Source of the DNA: Planococcus halocryophilus
GTDB taxonomy: Bacteria > Bacillota > Bacilli > Bacillales_A > Planococcaceae
Direction of reading: 5' to 3'
DNA length: 64,000 nucleotides
Assembly (NCBI RefSeq): GCF_022489025.1
Contig: NZ_JAKVTG010000003.1
Location: forward strand, 1 to 64,000
Position numbers and translations under genes: made by a program. The first letter of the stretch is position 1, and each line of letters starts with the position of its first letter. This document shows positions 47,671-60,277 of the stretch, piece by piece. The notes under the pieces are model-generated. The model worked only from the letters and a program-made list of their open reading frames with translations. It did not search any database and had not been told where the DNA came from.

Positions 47671-47770
47671 GTTATGTTTGTAGCGTATCGTTGCTACAAC
47701 CGCTCGAATCAGGTTACTTTAAGAAGATGCTTCGGCAGATCACCTGAATAGGCGAGTCTTAATCTAGAGG
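47671..47770 (+). ncRNA. Ribosomal protein L21 leader
   Basis: The 5' untranslated region of rplU folds into a hairpin TGTAGCGTATCGTTGCTACA and further paired elements around CAGGTTACTTTAAGAAGATG and CAGATCACCTGA. This is the position and general look of the L21 leader of Bacillota, which is thought to bind L21 for autoregulation. The match is by recognition, not by model search. Confidence 0.7.
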
Positions 47771-47782
47771 AGGTGCAAGGAT

Positions 47783-48091
47783 ATGTACGCGATTATTGAA
47801 ACTGGTGGAAAACAAATCAAAGTTGAAGCAGGCCAAGAAATCTATGTTGAGAAATTGACTGGAGAAGCTGGTGATGTTATCACTTTTGACAAAGTTCTAT
47901 TTGTAGGTGGAGATGATACTAAAGTGGGTGTTCCTTTTGTTGAGGGAGCTACTGTTACGGCTAAAGTTGTAAAAAGCGGCCGCGCTAAAAAGATCACTGT
48001 TTTCACTTATAAAGCGAAAAAGAACTACCATAGAAAAAAAGGTCACCGTCAGCCATACACGAAATTGACTGTCGATGCAATTAACCTGTAA
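47783..48091 (+). CDS. rplU: Ribosomal protein L21
   Basis: A 102-residue 50S protein that binds 23S r[20 protein letters not shown] at the start and the basic [19 protein letters not shown] near the end are diagnostic. GAGGAGGTG precedes the ATG. First gene of rplU-prp-rpmA. Confidence 0.98.
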   Translation: MYAIIETGGKQIKVEAGQEIYVEKLTGEAGDVITFDKVLFVGGDDTKVGVPFVEGATVTAKVVKSGRAKKITVFTYKAKKNYHRKKGHRQPYTKLTVDAINL

Positions 48092-48093
48092 GA

Positions 48094-48727
<634 letters not shown>

Positions 48728-48734
48728 TACAAAA

Positions 48735-48768
48735 CGAAAAGGGCTGCTTTCGCAGTCCTTTTTCTTTT
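48735..48768 (+). terminator. Terminator after rpmA
   Basis: AAAAGGGCTGC pairs with GCAGTCCTTTTTC around TTTC, with the T-run in and after the stem. Confidence 0.85.
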
Positions 48769-48873
48769 GATAATAATCGGCGCAATTCACGAAACGCGTT
48801 AGACGCATTATTTTAGGAATTTACTGCGAATTATTGGTATACTGGAATAAGAAGCTGAATCGGGACGTGACTT

Positions 48874-49389
48874 ATGGAAAAACCAATGACAGTGGCACAA
48901 TCGCTTCGGCATGCGCGCCATGATTTTTTAAATGACCTTCAATTAATCAAAATGAATTTGGATCTTGGCCGTCTCCAAGAGGCGCAAGCGCTTATTCGTT
49001 CGTATGCCGAAGCGTCTATGCATGCCAGCCGGCTAGCCGACATCGGGCTACCGCTGACAGAGGAGTGGCTGCTAACGGTCAATTGGCGCTTTCCTGGATT
49101 TAATTTTCATGTAGAGTGCCAGGCTGTTGCAGCACCCGCACATTTAGATGGCGAGTTCCGGCGTTTTTTAGAGGGTTTTGTAGAATTAGCGAAAAAGCAA
49201 CTGAATCCTTATCAAGTGTTTGATTGTGAGATTTTATTGAAATCCGATGCAGCGTTTTTTGAAATAACTATCAAGTGTTCGGAGAGTTGGCCGGACTTGA
49301 ACCTAGTGGAAACAGATGAATTCACAGTACGAAAAGAGTGTAGCGAAGACAGCACAATGATTGCTGTTCGTGCACAGATGGAGGGATAA
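48874..49389 (+). CDS. Spo0B-like phosphotransferase
   Basis: A 171-residue protein. The N-terminal helical hairpin contains [20 protein letters not shown], matching the phosphorylatable-histidine helix of B. subtilis Spo0B (RHDWMNKLQLIKGNL), so His16 is the likely phosphate acceptor. The rest (about 65-171) corresponds to the Bergerat-like domain, strongly diverged. It lies between rpmA and obg as spo0B does in B. subtilis. Spo0B relays phosphate from Spo0F to Spo0A in sporulation. Its retention in a genome segment stripped of sporulation genes suggests another use or slow decay. The ribosome site is weak. Confidence 0.82.
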   Translation: MEKPMTVAQSLRHARHDFLNDLQLIKMNLDLGRLQEAQALIRSYAEASMHASRLADIGLPLTEEWLLTVNWRFPGFNFHVECQAVAAPAHLDGEFRRFLEGFVELAKKQLNPYQVFDCEILLKSDAAFFEITIKCSESWPDLNLVETDEFTVRKECSEDSTMIAVRAQMEG

Positions 49390-49390
49390 T

Positions 49391-50680
49391 ATGTTTGTCG
49401 ATCACGTAAAAGTTTATGTTAAAGGTGGCGACGGCGGAGATGGCATGGTTGCTTTCCGTCGCGAAAAATATGTACCAAACGGCGGCCCTGCCGGTGGAGA
49501 TGGTGGTAAAGGCGGGAATATCGTCTTTATCGTTGAAGAAGGATTGCGTACGCTAATGGATTTCCGTTACAAACGGATTTTTAAAGCAGATCGCGGAACA
49601 CATGGCATGAGCAAAAACCAACACGGTGCCAAAGCAGAAGATACATTGATCAAAGTTCCACCAGGCACAGTTGTAAAAGACGTCGATACAGGCGAAACAA
49701 TTGCTGACTTAGTTGAACATGGTCAAACTGCGGTTATCGCTAAAGGTGGACGCGGCGGACGAGGAAACTCACGTTTTGCAACGCCTGCGAACCCTGCTCC
49801 AGAACTTTCTGAAAAAGGCGAACCGGGTTATGAGCGTAACGTCATTTTGGAATTGAAAGTATTGGCAGATGCTGGACTTGTCGGATTCCCAAGTGTCGGG
49901 AAATCGACGTTATTGTCAGTGGTTTCTGCAGCTAAACCGAAAATTGCTGAATACCATTTCACAACGATCGTTCCAAACTTAGGCATGGTTGAAACAGAAG
50001 ACCAGCGTAGCTTTGTTATGGCCGATCTTCCTGGATTAATCCAAGGCGCTCACGAAGGAATCGGTCTTGGCCATCAATTCCTACGCCATATTGAACGTAC
50101 GCGTGTAATTATTCACGTAATTGATATGTCTGGTCTTGAAGGACGCGATCCTTACGAAGATTATTTAACAATCAATGAAGAATTAAAACAATACAATATG
50201 CGTTTAACTGAACGTCCGCAATTGGTAGTTGCAAATAAAATGGATATGCCAGATTCTGAAGAGAATTTAGCGAAATTCCGCGAAAAATTGCCGGAAGATG
50301 CACGTATTTTCCCGATTTCTGCATTGTCACGCAAAGGATTAAACAATTTGTTGTTCGCGATTGCTGATGTCATTGAAGTAACTCCAGAATTCCCATTAAT
50401 GGGCGATGAAGAAGTTGATTCTGAAAGCACAGTATTGTACAAACACGAAACGGATGCTGATGGCTTTGATATTACCCGCGGTCCTGATGGCGCATTTATC
50501 TTGTCTGGTTATGCGATTGAACGTATGTTCAAGATGACGGACTTTTCTCATGAAGACTCAATTCGTCGTTTTGCTCGTCAAATGCGCGGTATGGGTATTG
50601 ATGATGCCCTTCGTGAACGTGGAGCGGAAAATGGCGACACAGTTCGCTTGCTTGAATTCGAATTCGAATTTATGGATTGA
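49391..50680 (+). CDS. obg: Obg (CgtA), ribosome-assembly GTPase
   Basis: An essential GTPase linked to 50S assembly and the stringent and stress responses. The glycine-rich Obg domain (about 1-158; [20 protein letters not shown] and [10 protein letters not shown]) precedes the G domain, with G1 [10 protein letters not shown]3 DLPGLI and G4 NKMD. A C-terminal OCT domain follows (about 350-429). The ATG at 49391 follows GGAGGG; 429 residues. Overlaps nothing, one base after the Spo0B-like stop. Confidence 0.97.
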   Translation: MFVDHVKVYVKGGDGGDGMVAFRREKYVPNGGPAGGDGGKGGNIVFIVEEGLRTLMDFRYKRIFKADRGTHGMSKNQHGAKAEDTLIKVPPGTVVKDVDTGETIADLVEHGQTAVIAKGGRGGRGNSRFATPANPAPELSEKGEPGYERNVILELKVLADAGLVGFPSVGKSTLLSVVSAAKPKIAEYHFTTIVPNLGMVETEDQRSFVMADLPGLIQGAHEGIGLGHQFLRHIERTRVIIHVIDMSGLEGRDPYEDYLTINEELKQYNMRLTERPQLVVANKMDMPDSEENLAKFREKLPEDARIFPISALSRKGLNNLLFAIADVIEVTPEFPLMGDEEVDSESTVLYKHETDADGFDITRGPDGAFILSGYAIERMFKMTDFSHEDSIRRFARQMRGMGIDDALRERGAENGDTVRLLEFEFEFMD

Positions 50681-50696
50681 TGCGGAGGTAGCTTGA

Positions 50697-51149
50697 ATGA
50701 AGGATATTTCAGAACAACGATATTATTTAGTGCGTGAAGACGTATTAACAGAAGCGATGCAAAAAACGCTTGAAGTGAAAAGAATGTTGCAAAATGACCG
50801 CATTTCGATTATGGATGCCGTAAACAAAACAGGTCTTTCGCGCTCTGCGTTTTATAAATATCGTGACGCTGTATTTCCGTTCCATTCGATTGTCAAAGAA
50901 CGGATCTTGACGGTCTTCTTACAATTAGAAGACCGCTCAGGAACGCTTGCGACACTTCTGCAAACAGTCGCTGAAAATGGCTGTAATATTTTAACCATAC
51001 ATCAAACCATTCCGATTCAAGGACGGGCGAATGTGACTTTGTCTTTGGACGTTACGGCGATGGACGGGAACTTGGACGTATTTTTGCAACAGCTGAAAAA
51101 ACTCGATTTTGTCGAGTCGGCTGATGTGGTATCAAGTGGATCATCTTAA
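50697..51149 (+). CDS. pheB: PheB, ACT-domain protein
   Basis: A 150-residue protein with an N-terminal helix-turn-helix-like segment ([24 protein letters not shown], about 35-60) and a C-terminal ACT domain (about 68-145). ACT domains bind amino acids. It precedes pheA, as in B. subtilis, where the pair lies after obg. Probably senses an aromatic amino acid; not proven. Confidence 0.9.
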   Translation: MKDISEQRYYLVREDVLTEAMQKTLEVKRMLQNDRISIMDAVNKTGLSRSAFYKYRDAVFPFHSIVKERILTVFLQLEDRSGTLATLLQTVAENGCNILTIHQTIPIQGRANVTLSLDVTAMDGNLDVFLQQLKKLDFVESADVVSSGSS

Positions 51150-51164
51150 TGGAGGAATGTTTAA

Positions 51165-52031
51165 ATGACTGGACAAGCTATAAGTAAACGAATCTCATAT
51201 TTAGGGCCGGAAGCGTCATTTACACACCTTGCGGCAACAAAAGTTTTCCCTGAAAGTACCCTAGTGTCATTTACAACTATTCCCGAATGCATAGAAGCAG
51301 TGGTAGAAGGCAGCGTAGATTACGCTGTCGTCCCACTGGAAAATGCATTAGAAGGATCGGTTCCATTAACCGTGGATTACTTATTCCACGAAGCCCAATT
51401 GTATGTGACAGCTGAAGTGTTATCACCGATTGAGCAGCATTTATTGGTGCACCCTGAAAACCGTCACGCGGAATCATTTGAAGCGATTTATTCGCATCCG
51501 CATGCATTGGCACAATGCCACAAATATCTTTATTATACATATAAAAGTACGCCACTAGAGCAATATAGCTCGACAGCAGCTGCAGCTAAAATGGTATCTG
51601 AATTGCCAGAGCGTAATATTGCGGCAATCGGCAATGAATTTTCAGCCCATAAATACGGCTTGGATATTTTACAGCGCGATATTCATGATTTCCATTTTAA
51701 CCACACACGCTTTTTCGTGTTGTCAAAAACCAATCATAAGCTAGAAAATCCGCAGCATGAGGATCAAATTAAAACTACATTAATGATGACCTTGCCAGAA
51801 GATGACCGTTCAGGTGTTTTACACCAGATTTTGTCGGTTTTTGCATGGAGACGTTTGAATTTGAGTAAAATCGAGTCAAGGCCATTGAAAACGGGTCTTG
51901 GAGATTATTTCTTTATTGCGGATGTATTAGCAGATGAAAACGATGCAATGATGCGTGGTGCGTTTGAAGAACTTACAGCTTTGGGTTGTACAGTGAAAAC
52001 GCTTGGCTCGTATTACACTTATAAAAATTAA
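51165..52031 (+). CDS. pheA: PheA, prephenate dehydratase
   Basis: Converts prephenate to phenylpyruvate in phenylalanine synthesis. The catalytic Thr-Arg-Phe motif is in FHFNHTRFFVLSK, after SYLGPEASFTHLA at the start and VPLENALEGSVP. A C-terminal ACT domain (about 205-285, with ESRP) gives phenylalanine feedback inhibition. 288 residues; AGGAATG-type ribosome site. Confidence 0.95.
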   Translation: MTGQAISKRISYLGPEASFTHLAATKVFPESTLVSFTTIPECIEAVVEGSVDYAVVPLENALEGSVPLTVDYLFHEAQLYVTAEVLSPIEQHLLVHPENRHAESFEAIYSHPHALAQCHKYLYYTYKSTPLEQYSSTAAAAKMVSELPERNIAAIGNEFSAHKYGLDILQRDIHDFHFNHTRFFVLSKTNHKLENPQHEDQIKTTLMMTLPEDDRSGVLHQILSVFAWRRLNLSKIESRPLKTGLGDYFFIADVLADENDAMMRGAFEELTALGCTVKTLGSYYTYKN

Positions 52032-52032
52032 A

Positions 52033-52071
52033 CACAAAAGTCCCGCAGCATTTCGCTGCGGGACTTTTGTC
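52033..52071. terminator. Bidirectional terminator between pheA and niaR
   Basis: ACAAAAGTCCCGCAGC pairs with GCTGCGGGACTTTTGT around ATTTC; it ends both convergent genes. Confidence 0.95.
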
Positions 52072-52080
52072 ATTCGAAAT

Positions 52081-52614
52081 CTATTCACTTTCCTCTAATA
52101 AAAATCCGCTTTCACGCATTGCGCTCACAGCTTGATCAAGTGTTGCGTTGTCTGGCGCGGTAATAGTGTGAAGATGTGTACCATCTGTTAGCTCGAGTAA
52201 ATAACTAGCGCCCGTATCGCGGATGCGTTTCATAAAGGCTTCTACTTCTTGAACGTTTGATACGTGAACACCCGCTGTTAGTTCACCGTAAACTGGATGC
52301 TCAATCGACACATCTTTAACGGTAACGCCCGCTTCTACTAATAAAATTAATTCGCGTTCTGTTTCGTCAGCTTGGTGACGACATGCAATGCGACGGCTCG
52401 CTTTTTCTGTCGTGCGTTCCGCTAAATACAAATAACCTTGGCTCGTTGCAATGATCGGTTCGCCCTTCGCTTTTAACAAAGTCATATCCCCAACAATTAC
52501 TTGGCGAGATACGTTGGCAAGAGACGCCAAATCACTGCCCGTCATTGGAGTGTTCGATGTTTTGATTTTTTCTAGCAGAAATTGGCGTCGTTGTTCACCT
52601 AATAATTTTTTCAT
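52081..52614 (-). CDS. niaR: NiaR (YrxA), niacin-responsive repressor
   Basis: A 177-residue regulator with an N-terminal HTH_11 winged helix (about 8-60, TGSDLASLANVSRQVIVGDMTLL) and a C-terminal 3H domain. The conserved metal/nicotinate histidines appear in SIEHPVYGELTAGVH and DGTHLHTI. NiaR represses NAD biosynthesis genes when niacin is present. No nad genes are in this window. GAGGG precedes the start. Confidence 0.92.
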   Translation of the reverse strand: MKKLLGEQRRQFLLEKIKTSNTPMTGSDLASLANVSRQVIVGDMTLLKAKGEPIIATSQGYLYLAERTTEKASRRIACRHQADETERELILLVEAGVTVKDVSIEHPVYGELTAGVHVSNVQEVEAFMKRIRDTGASYLLELTDGTHLHTITAPDNATLDQAVSAMRESGFLLEESE

Positions 52615-52701
52615 GTAAATCCCTCACTTATCGACTCGTTACAGCTATCTTATCATGTGCTGAACAACAGTGGGATTATTTCGTCTAAAGCACAGGAATA
52701 T

Positions 52702-52709
52702 GCTATAAT
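52702..52709 (+). promoter_or_regulatory. Extended -10 promoter of ruvA
   Basis: TGCTATAAT is an extended -10 element, about 30 bases upstream of the ruvA start. No strong -35 is obvious. Confidence 0.6.
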
Positions 52710-52739
52710 TGTTAAGTTGAATTAAAGGAGAGACTGTCC

Positions 52740-53336
52740 ATGTACGATTACATAAAAGGCACGGTGACACGCGTAACGCCTGAATATTTAGTAATAGAGC
52801 AACAAGGAATTGGCTGGCAAATTTTTGCGCCAAACCCGTATTCATTTGGTACAGAAGATTTACAAGTATTTCTTCATCATCATGTGCGAGAAGATGCTCA
52901 ATTGTTATTTGGCTTTCCAACATTCGAGCAGCGAGAATTGTTTCGCAAATTGATTTCGGTTTCTGGCATCGGTCCAAAAGGCGCGTTAGCCATTTTAGCG
53001 ACTGGACAACCCCAACATGTTATTGAGGCGATCGAACAAGAAGATGAATCGTATTTAGTGAAATTCCCAGGAGTCGGTAAGAAAACAGCTCGACAAATGA
53101 TTTTGGATTTAAAAGGCAAGCTTACCGAGTTTTTCGGCGAGTCGTTAGGAGCAGAAAACACGAATAGCTTGTTAGCACATGACCGTGTTGAACTTGAAGA
53201 AGCGATGCTGGCACTTGGTGCACTTGGTTATTCAGAACGGGAAATCAATAAAGTGAAACCGCAATTGCGCGATTTGGATTTAGATACAGAAGGATTTATG
53301 AAAAAAGCGTTACAGTTATTACTCAAACAAAACTGA
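52740..53336 (+). CDS. ruvA: RuvA, Holliday-junction binding protein
   Basis: Tetrameric protein that holds the Holliday junction flat for RuvB. OB-fold domain (1-63), two helix-hairpin-helix motifs (VSGIGPKGALAIL and FPGVGKKTARQMI) and the RuvB-binding C-terminal domain (about 148-198). AAGGAGAG precedes the ATG. 198 residues, normal. Confidence 0.97.
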   Translation: MYDYIKGTVTRVTPEYLVIEQQGIGWQIFAPNPYSFGTEDLQVFLHHHVREDAQLLFGFPTFEQRELFRKLISVSGIGPKGALAILATGQPQHVIEAIEQEDESYLVKFPGVGKKTARQMILDLKGKLTEFFGESLGAENTNSLLAHDRVELEEAMLALGALGYSEREINKVKPQLRDLDLDTEGFMKKALQLLLKQN

Positions 53337-53354
53337 TGAAAGGAGGCGAACGGC

Positions 53355-54349
53355 ATGGAAGACCGCATTATAGATAGTGAAATTTCGGAATTTGATGATC
53401 GTTTTGAACAATCATTGCGACCTCAAATGTTGTCTCAATATATTGGGCAACATAAAGTAAAACACAATTTGCAAATTTTCATCGAAGCGGCAAAAATGCG
53501 TCAAGAAAGTTTAGACCATGTCTTGTTGTACGGGCCTCCTGGACTCGGGAAGACGACGTTGGCTGCTGTTATCGCCAATGAAATGGAAGTTAACGTTAAA
53601 ATGACCAGCGGACCAGCAATTGAACGTCCGGGTGATTTAGCCGCAATCGTATCGTCATTAGAACCTGGTGATGTATTGTTTATCGATGAAATTCATCGCT
53701 TAAATCGTGCCATTGAAGAAGTGCTTTATCCGGCGATGGAAGATTTTTGTTTGGATATTGTCGTCGGTAAAGGTCCGACAGCGAGATCTGTAAGACTCGA
53801 TTTGCCCCCATTTACATTAATTGGCGCAACAACGCGTGCGGGAGCGTTATCAGCACCGCTGCGTGACCGTTTTGGTGTATTGTCACGACTCGATTATTAT
53901 GACACGGAAGCGTTGACGGAAATCGTTATTCGTTCTTCAAAATTATTCGAAGCAGACATCGACCCTAACGCCGCTATTGAAATTGCACGTCGTTCTCGTG
54001 GAACGCCGCGTATTGCCAACCGTTTACTAAAACGAGTTCGTGATTATGCACAAGTTCGCGGCACCGGCACCATTACCATGGACATGGCAGAGCAAGCACT
54101 AGAAATGCTGCAAGTCGATCCACTCGGACTCGATCACATCGACCATAAATTATTGACGGGTATGATAGAACGTTTCCGCGGTGGTCCGGTTGGATTAGAT
54201 ACCATAGCAGCAAGCATTGGAGAAGAATCGACAACAATTGAAGATGTTTACGAACCATACTTATTGCAAATTGGTTTTATCCAACGAACACCAAGAGGTC
54301 GTACTGTTACACAATTAGCCTACGAACACTTTAAAATGGAGATGCCTGA

Positions 54350-54353
<4 letters not shown>
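53355..54353 (+). CDS. ruvB: RuvB, branch-migration ATPase
   Basis: A hexameric AAA+ motor that drives Holliday-junction migration. Walker [12 protein letters not shown], Walker [10 protein letters not shown], sensor [18 protein letters not shown], and a C-terminal winged helix ending with [10 protein letters not shown]. 332 residues. AAAGGAGG precedes the ATG; the stop overlaps queA by four bases. Confidence 0.97.
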
Positions 54354-56568
<2,215 letters not shown>

Positions 56569-56610
56569 GTTTGAAAAAGAATAGAGAAAGTGAAAGGGGG
56601 AAATTGAATA

Positions 56611-56886
56611 ATGGATACGTTAATTGCGTTATCACCTTTACTATTAATGTTCTTGTTGATGTGGTTTTTCATCATCCGTCCTGCCCAAAAGCGTCAGAAA
56701 GCAACTAAAAACATGCAGACTGAACTAAGACGTGGCGACCGTATTGTCACAATCGGTGGTTTGCACGGCCTAGTGGATGCAGTTGATGATGCAACAATCT
56801 ACATCACTGTAGCTGATGGCACGCGCTTGCAGTTTGAGCGTCAAGCAATCGCACGTGTAGTGGAATCTGCAAAAGCAACAATCTAA
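56611..56886 (+). CDS. yajC: YajC, Sec translocon auxiliary subunit
   Basis: A 91-residue protein with one N-terminal membrane helix (about 6-22, LLLMFLLMWFFIIRP) and a small cytoplasmic domain (RRGDRIVTIGGLHG). It binds SecDF and YidC. AAAGGGGG precedes the ATG. Position between tgt and secDF is conserved. Confidence 0.95.
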   Translation: MDTLIALSPLLLMFLLMWFFIIRPAQKRQKATKNMQTELRRGDRIVTIGGLHGLVDAVDDATIYITVADGTRLQFERQAIARVVESAKATI

Positions 56887-56892
56887 ATGCAA

Positions 56893-56925
56893 AAGTGCGC
56901 CTTCGATTTAGAAGGCGTTTTTTTA
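56893..56925 (+). terminator. Terminator after yajC
   Basis: GCGCCTTC pairs with GAAGGCG around GATTTA, followed by seven T residues. Confidence 0.88.
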
Positions 56926-57004
56926 TTGAATAAATAATGTCCTTATTCTAAATTTTCCAGTTACGAGGTACAATAGATAGAGCACACCAGAAAGGAGTAT
57001 TCGC

Positions 57005-57313
57005 ATGACGAGTTATCCCGAACAATTTGAATTCGTTTTGCCAGCGCTCGAAAGTAAACGTAGTGAATTTCATCATTTCGATTATGATACATTTACAGAA
57101 GAAGATTTATGGGAGTTTTGTGTAAAGAAAAAATGGCGTAAAAAAGATATAAACACCATGCACCTGTATGAAATGATTAACGATATTATGGATATGACGG
57201 CATCTGACTTTTTAGCTTACCACCAAGTTGTAGAGTTAAAAAAAGCCCGATGGCATGATGATAGTACGCTTGAAAATATTCAACATTTGCTGCGTCCACC
57301 TAATAAAAAATAA
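57005..57313 (+). CDS. comN: ComN-like post-transcriptional regulator (YrzD)
   Basis: A 102-residue acidic N-terminus, basic-middle protein (EDLWEFCVKKKWRKKDINTMHLYEMINDIMDM). It matches the size, position (between yajC and secDF) and style of B. subtilis ComN/YrzD, which acts post-transcriptionally on comE mRNA and interacts with division-site proteins. A pilus/DNA-uptake locus elsewhere in the window makes a competence link plausible, but comE is not in view. AAAGGAG precedes the ATG. Confidence 0.75.
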   Translation: MTSYPEQFEFVLPALESKRSEFHHFDYDTFTEEDLWEFCVKKKWRKKDINTMHLYEMINDIMDMTASDFLAYHQVVELKKARWHDDSTLENIQHLLRPPNKK

Positions 57314-57394
57314 ATACACATTTTTTATTAAGTAGACAGATCTCAACTAGATTTTAAAAAACACACATTTTTCACTCGATTACCCGAGTTGAAT

Positions 57395-57423
57395 TTGACA
57401 GCGCATTAACGCTGTTTCATAAT
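57395..57423 (+). promoter_or_regulatory. Promoter of secDF with inverted repeat in the spacer
   Basis: A perfect TTGACA at 57395-57400 and CATAAT at 57418-57423 have the ideal 17-base spacing. The spacer carries the inverted repeat ACAGCG-CATTAA-CGCTGT (57398-57415), a possible operator. Confidence 0.8.
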
Positions 57424-57463
57424 GATAGTGCTGTGTTTTTCACGACGAGGAGGAAATTTACAT

Positions 57464-59740
57464 ATGAAAGCAAGAGGTCGCATTATTGCCTTTTTCTTAT
57501 TGGTTGTTGTACTGATAGGAGTTATTGGCAGCACGAGTTTACCAATCGCAAAAGACATTAAATTAGGGTTGGATTTGCAAGGTGGTTTTGAAGTGCTTTA
57601 CGAAGTATCAGCGCTTGAAGATGGCCAAGAAATCACGCAAGACGTGCTGACGGATACGACAAATGCGTTAATGAACCGAATTAACGTACTAGGTGTCAGC
57701 GAACCGGTTATTCAAATTGAAGGAGAAGACCGCATTCGCGTTCAATTAGCAGGCGTTGAGGATCAGTCTTCTGCGCGAGAATTGCTATCGACTGAAGCAA
57801 ACTTAACGTTCCGTGATGCCGAAGACAATTTATTGCTTTCAGGGAATGACTTGAAGCAAGGAGGCGCAACTGGAACTTTCGATTCTAATGGTAACCCAAT
57901 CGTGACATTAGAATTAAACGATCCGAGTAAATTTGCTGAAATCACAGAACAAGTTTCACAAATAGCGTCACCAAATAATGTACTAGTTATTTGGCTTGAT
58001 TTTGAAGAAGGTGTCGATTCATACGCAGAAGAGCGGTTAAAGGCCGATTCAAAATTTGTTTCAGCTCCAAGTGTGAGTCAGCGAATTTCTTCGCCATCTG
58101 TTGAAATTTCAGGATCATTTACAGTAGAAGAAACTCAAAATCTTGCGGGTATTTTAAATGCTGGTGCGTTACCGGTTAGCTTAGAAGAAATTTATTCGAC
58201 TTCTGTGGGTGCACAGTTTGGTGAACAAGCACTTGACCAAACAATGGTTGCAGCAGCAGTAGGTATTGCACTAGTGCTATTGTTCATGCTCGTATATTAT
58301 CGTTTACCAGGTATGGTCGCGGTTGTTACGCTATCCGCTTATGTGTACTTGATTTTATTAGTATTTGAATGGATTGGCGGCGTACTAACTTTGCCAGGTA
58401 TAGCAGCAATTATGCTTGGTGTCGGGATGGCAGTTGATGCCAATATCATCACATACGAACGTATTCGTGAAGAAATGCGTACCGGGAAATCGATTAAAGA
58501 GTCGTTCCGAGTAGGTGCACGTTCATCATTCTCGGCGATAATTGATGCCAACGTTACAACTTTATTAGCAGCAGCAGTGTTATTCTATTATGGAACTAGC
58601 TCTGTTAAAGGTTTTGCGACTTTACTTATTATTTCTATTTTAGTCAGTTTCTTAACAGCTGTTTGGGGATCGCGTTTACTGCTTGGCCTATGGGTCAACA
58701 GTGGTTTACTCGACAACAAGCCTGGCATGTTCGGATTAAAAAAATCAATCATTCATACAAAAGAAGAAGGTTTAGAAATTACGGATCTATCTACACGTTT
58801 TGATCGCTTTGATTTTGCACGTAATCGCAATAAGTTTTTCTTAGCTTCGATTGTGTTGATCGTTTCAGGAATGGCGGTTCTTGGTGTGTTCCGTCTAAAT
58901 CTAGGAATCGACTTTTCAAGTGGTACGCGTGTGGAAATAGCTTCAGAAGCCGCGTTAACAAAAGAAGAAGTACAAACTTTCTTAGATGGTGCTGGATTTG
59001 AAACAGACGATATTGTTATTTCAGGTGACGATTCCAATATCGGTGTTGCTCGTTTTGCAGAAGAGTTTAGCCAAGAAGAAATTAATAACTTAAAAGCTGT
59101 AACGATGGATGAGTTTGGTGCAGAACCAAACGTCTCAACAGTATCACCGACAGTAGGACAAGAGTTAGCGAAAAATGCATTGTATGCATTATCTATTGCA
59201 GCTGTTGGTATTATCATCTATGTTGCATTCCGTTTTGAATGGCGAATGGGTGTCGCATCGATTGTTGCATTAATTCACGATGCATTCTTCATCGTTGCAG
59301 CTTTCAGTTTATTGCGTCTCGAAGTGGACATTACCTTTATCGCCGCTGTCTTAACAATTATCGGTTACTCGATCAATGATACAATCGTGACGTTTGACCG
59401 AATTCGTGAAAACATGAAGCGCATGAAGAAAATTGACACTGTCGAACAACTAGAAAAAGTGGTCAACGTATCACTTCGACAAACGCTAGGTCGTTCGGTT
59501 AACACAGTAATGACAGTGTTATTAGTGGTGATCGCCTTATTAATCTTTGGTGCACCATCAATCACAAACTTTTCGATCGCCTTACTAATCGGTTTAATCG
59601 CCGGTACCTATTCTTCGATCTTTATCGCCGCTCAGTTATGGCTGATTTTGAAAAAAGGTGAGTTGAATAAAAAAGGTCCGATTGATATCGAGAAAAAAGA
59701 ACAAGAAAACAAATGGGGTTCTGACGAGCCGGTTGTTTAA
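57464..59740 (+). CDS. secDF: SecDF, fused protein-export membrane subunit
   Basis: SecD and SecF fused in one 758-residue chain of about twelve membrane helices; it uses the proton-motive force to pull proteins through SecYEG. The SecD half has LGLDLQGGFEVLYEV and the large first periplasmic-type domain. The SecF half starts near FDRFDFARNRNKFF and has LGIDFSSGTRVEI. GAGGAGG lies before the ATG at 57464. Fusion is normal in Bacillus relatives. Confidence 0.96.
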   Translation: MKARGRIIAFFLLVVVLIGVIGSTSLPIAKDIKLGLDLQGGFEVLYEVSALEDGQEITQDVLTDTTNALMNRINVLGVSEPVIQIEGEDRIRVQLAGVEDQSSARELLSTEANLTFRDAEDNLLLSGNDLKQGGATGTFDSNGNPIVTLELNDPSKFAEITEQVSQIASPNNVLVIWLDFEEGVDSYAEERLKADSKFVSAPSVSQRISSPSVEISGSFTVEETQNLAGILNAGALPVSLEEIYSTSVGAQFGEQALDQTMVAAAVGIALVLLFMLVYYRLPGMVAVVTLSAYVYLILLVFEWIGGVLTLPGIAAIMLGVGMAVDANIITYERIREEMRTGKSIKESFRVGARSSFSAIIDANVTTLLAAAVLFYYGTSSVKGFATLLIISILVSFLTAVWGSRLLLGLWVNSGLLDNKPGMFGLKKSIIHTKEEGLEITDLSTRFDRFDFARNRNKFFLASIVLIVSGMAVLGVFRLNLGIDFSSGTRVEIASEAALTKEEVQTFLDGAGFETDDIVISGDDSNIGVARFAEEFSQEEINNLKAVTMDEFGAEPNVSTVSPTVGQELAKNALYALSIAAVGIIIYVAFRFEWRMGVASIVALIHDAFFIVAAFSLLRLEVDITFIAAVLTIIGYSINDTIVTFDRIRENMKRMKKIDTVEQLEKVVNVSLRQTLGRSVNTVMTVLLVVIALLIFGAPSITNFSIALLIGLIAGTYSSIFIAAQLWLILKKGELNKKGPIDIEKKEQENKWGSDEPVV

Positions 59741-59748
59741 GTTTGAAA

Positions 59749-59795
59749 TAGAAATGGAACAGGGTATAGTTAGATTGACCCTGTTCTATTTTTTT
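59749..59795 (+). terminator. Terminator after secDF
   Basis: ATAGAAATGGAACAGGGT pairs with ACCCTGTTCTAT (with a small bulge) around an AT-rich loop, followed by seven T residues. Confidence 0.88.
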
Positions 59796-59815
59796 AGTTG
59801 AAAGGAGAAATGACA

Positions 59816-60193
59816 ATGAAATTACAATGGCTACTTTTAATTGGACTTGTTTTTGCAGTAATTATTGCCGTATTTGCCGTTGTCAACGTTGACGAAGTAC
59901 CGGTCAATTATGTATTTGGAGAAGCCGAATGGCCGTTAATCTTGGTGATTTTAGCTTCTGCACTTCTTGGATTTTTACTCAGCAGTGTGTTGGCGATAAT
60001 GCGCAACTACCAAATGCAACGCAAAGTTAAAGCGTTGCAAAAGGAAATTGCCGTTAAAGAAACATTGATCGCGACACAACAAAACGAAATTGGGGCTTAC
60101 CAAAAAGCGGGCGTAGAACCGGAAGCTCAAATTGTAACAAGCGAAAAACCACCAGAAGAATCAACCGAAAATACAACTAAAGAGGAATTCTAA
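59816..60193 (+). CDS. lapA: LapA-type (DUF1049) membrane protein
   Basis: A 125-residue protein with two membrane helices (about 5-23 and 39-62), then a coiled coil (about 70-97) and an acidic, Glu/Thr-rich tail. This is the DUF1049 layout; in enterobacteria LapA works in lipopolysaccharide assembly, a role that cannot apply directly to a Gram-positive cell. GGAG at 59803 supports the ATG at 59816. Function here is unknown. Confidence 0.8.
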   Translation: MKLQWLLLIGLVFAVIIAVFAVVNVDEVPVNYVFGEAEWPLILVILASALLGFLLSSVLAIMRNYQMQRKVKALQKEIAVKETLIATQQNEIGAYQKAGVEPEAQIVTSEKPPEESTENTTKEEF

Positions 60194-60198
60194 AAAAT

Positions 60199-60231
60199 GA
60201 ACCTTTCGATGGAGACATCGAAAGGTTTTTG
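60199..60231 (+). terminator. Terminator after lapA
   Basis: AACCTTTCGATG pairs with CATCGAAAGGTT around GAGA, followed by TTT. Confidence 0.88.
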
Positions 60232-60277
60232 TCTGTGATTTTTTACTGTATAATGAATCGGTGAGGAAGTGAATTCG

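Noticed and set aside
58753-59217. A 154-codon reverse frame within secDF
   Set aside because: Antisense shadow of the SecF half, without a start signal.
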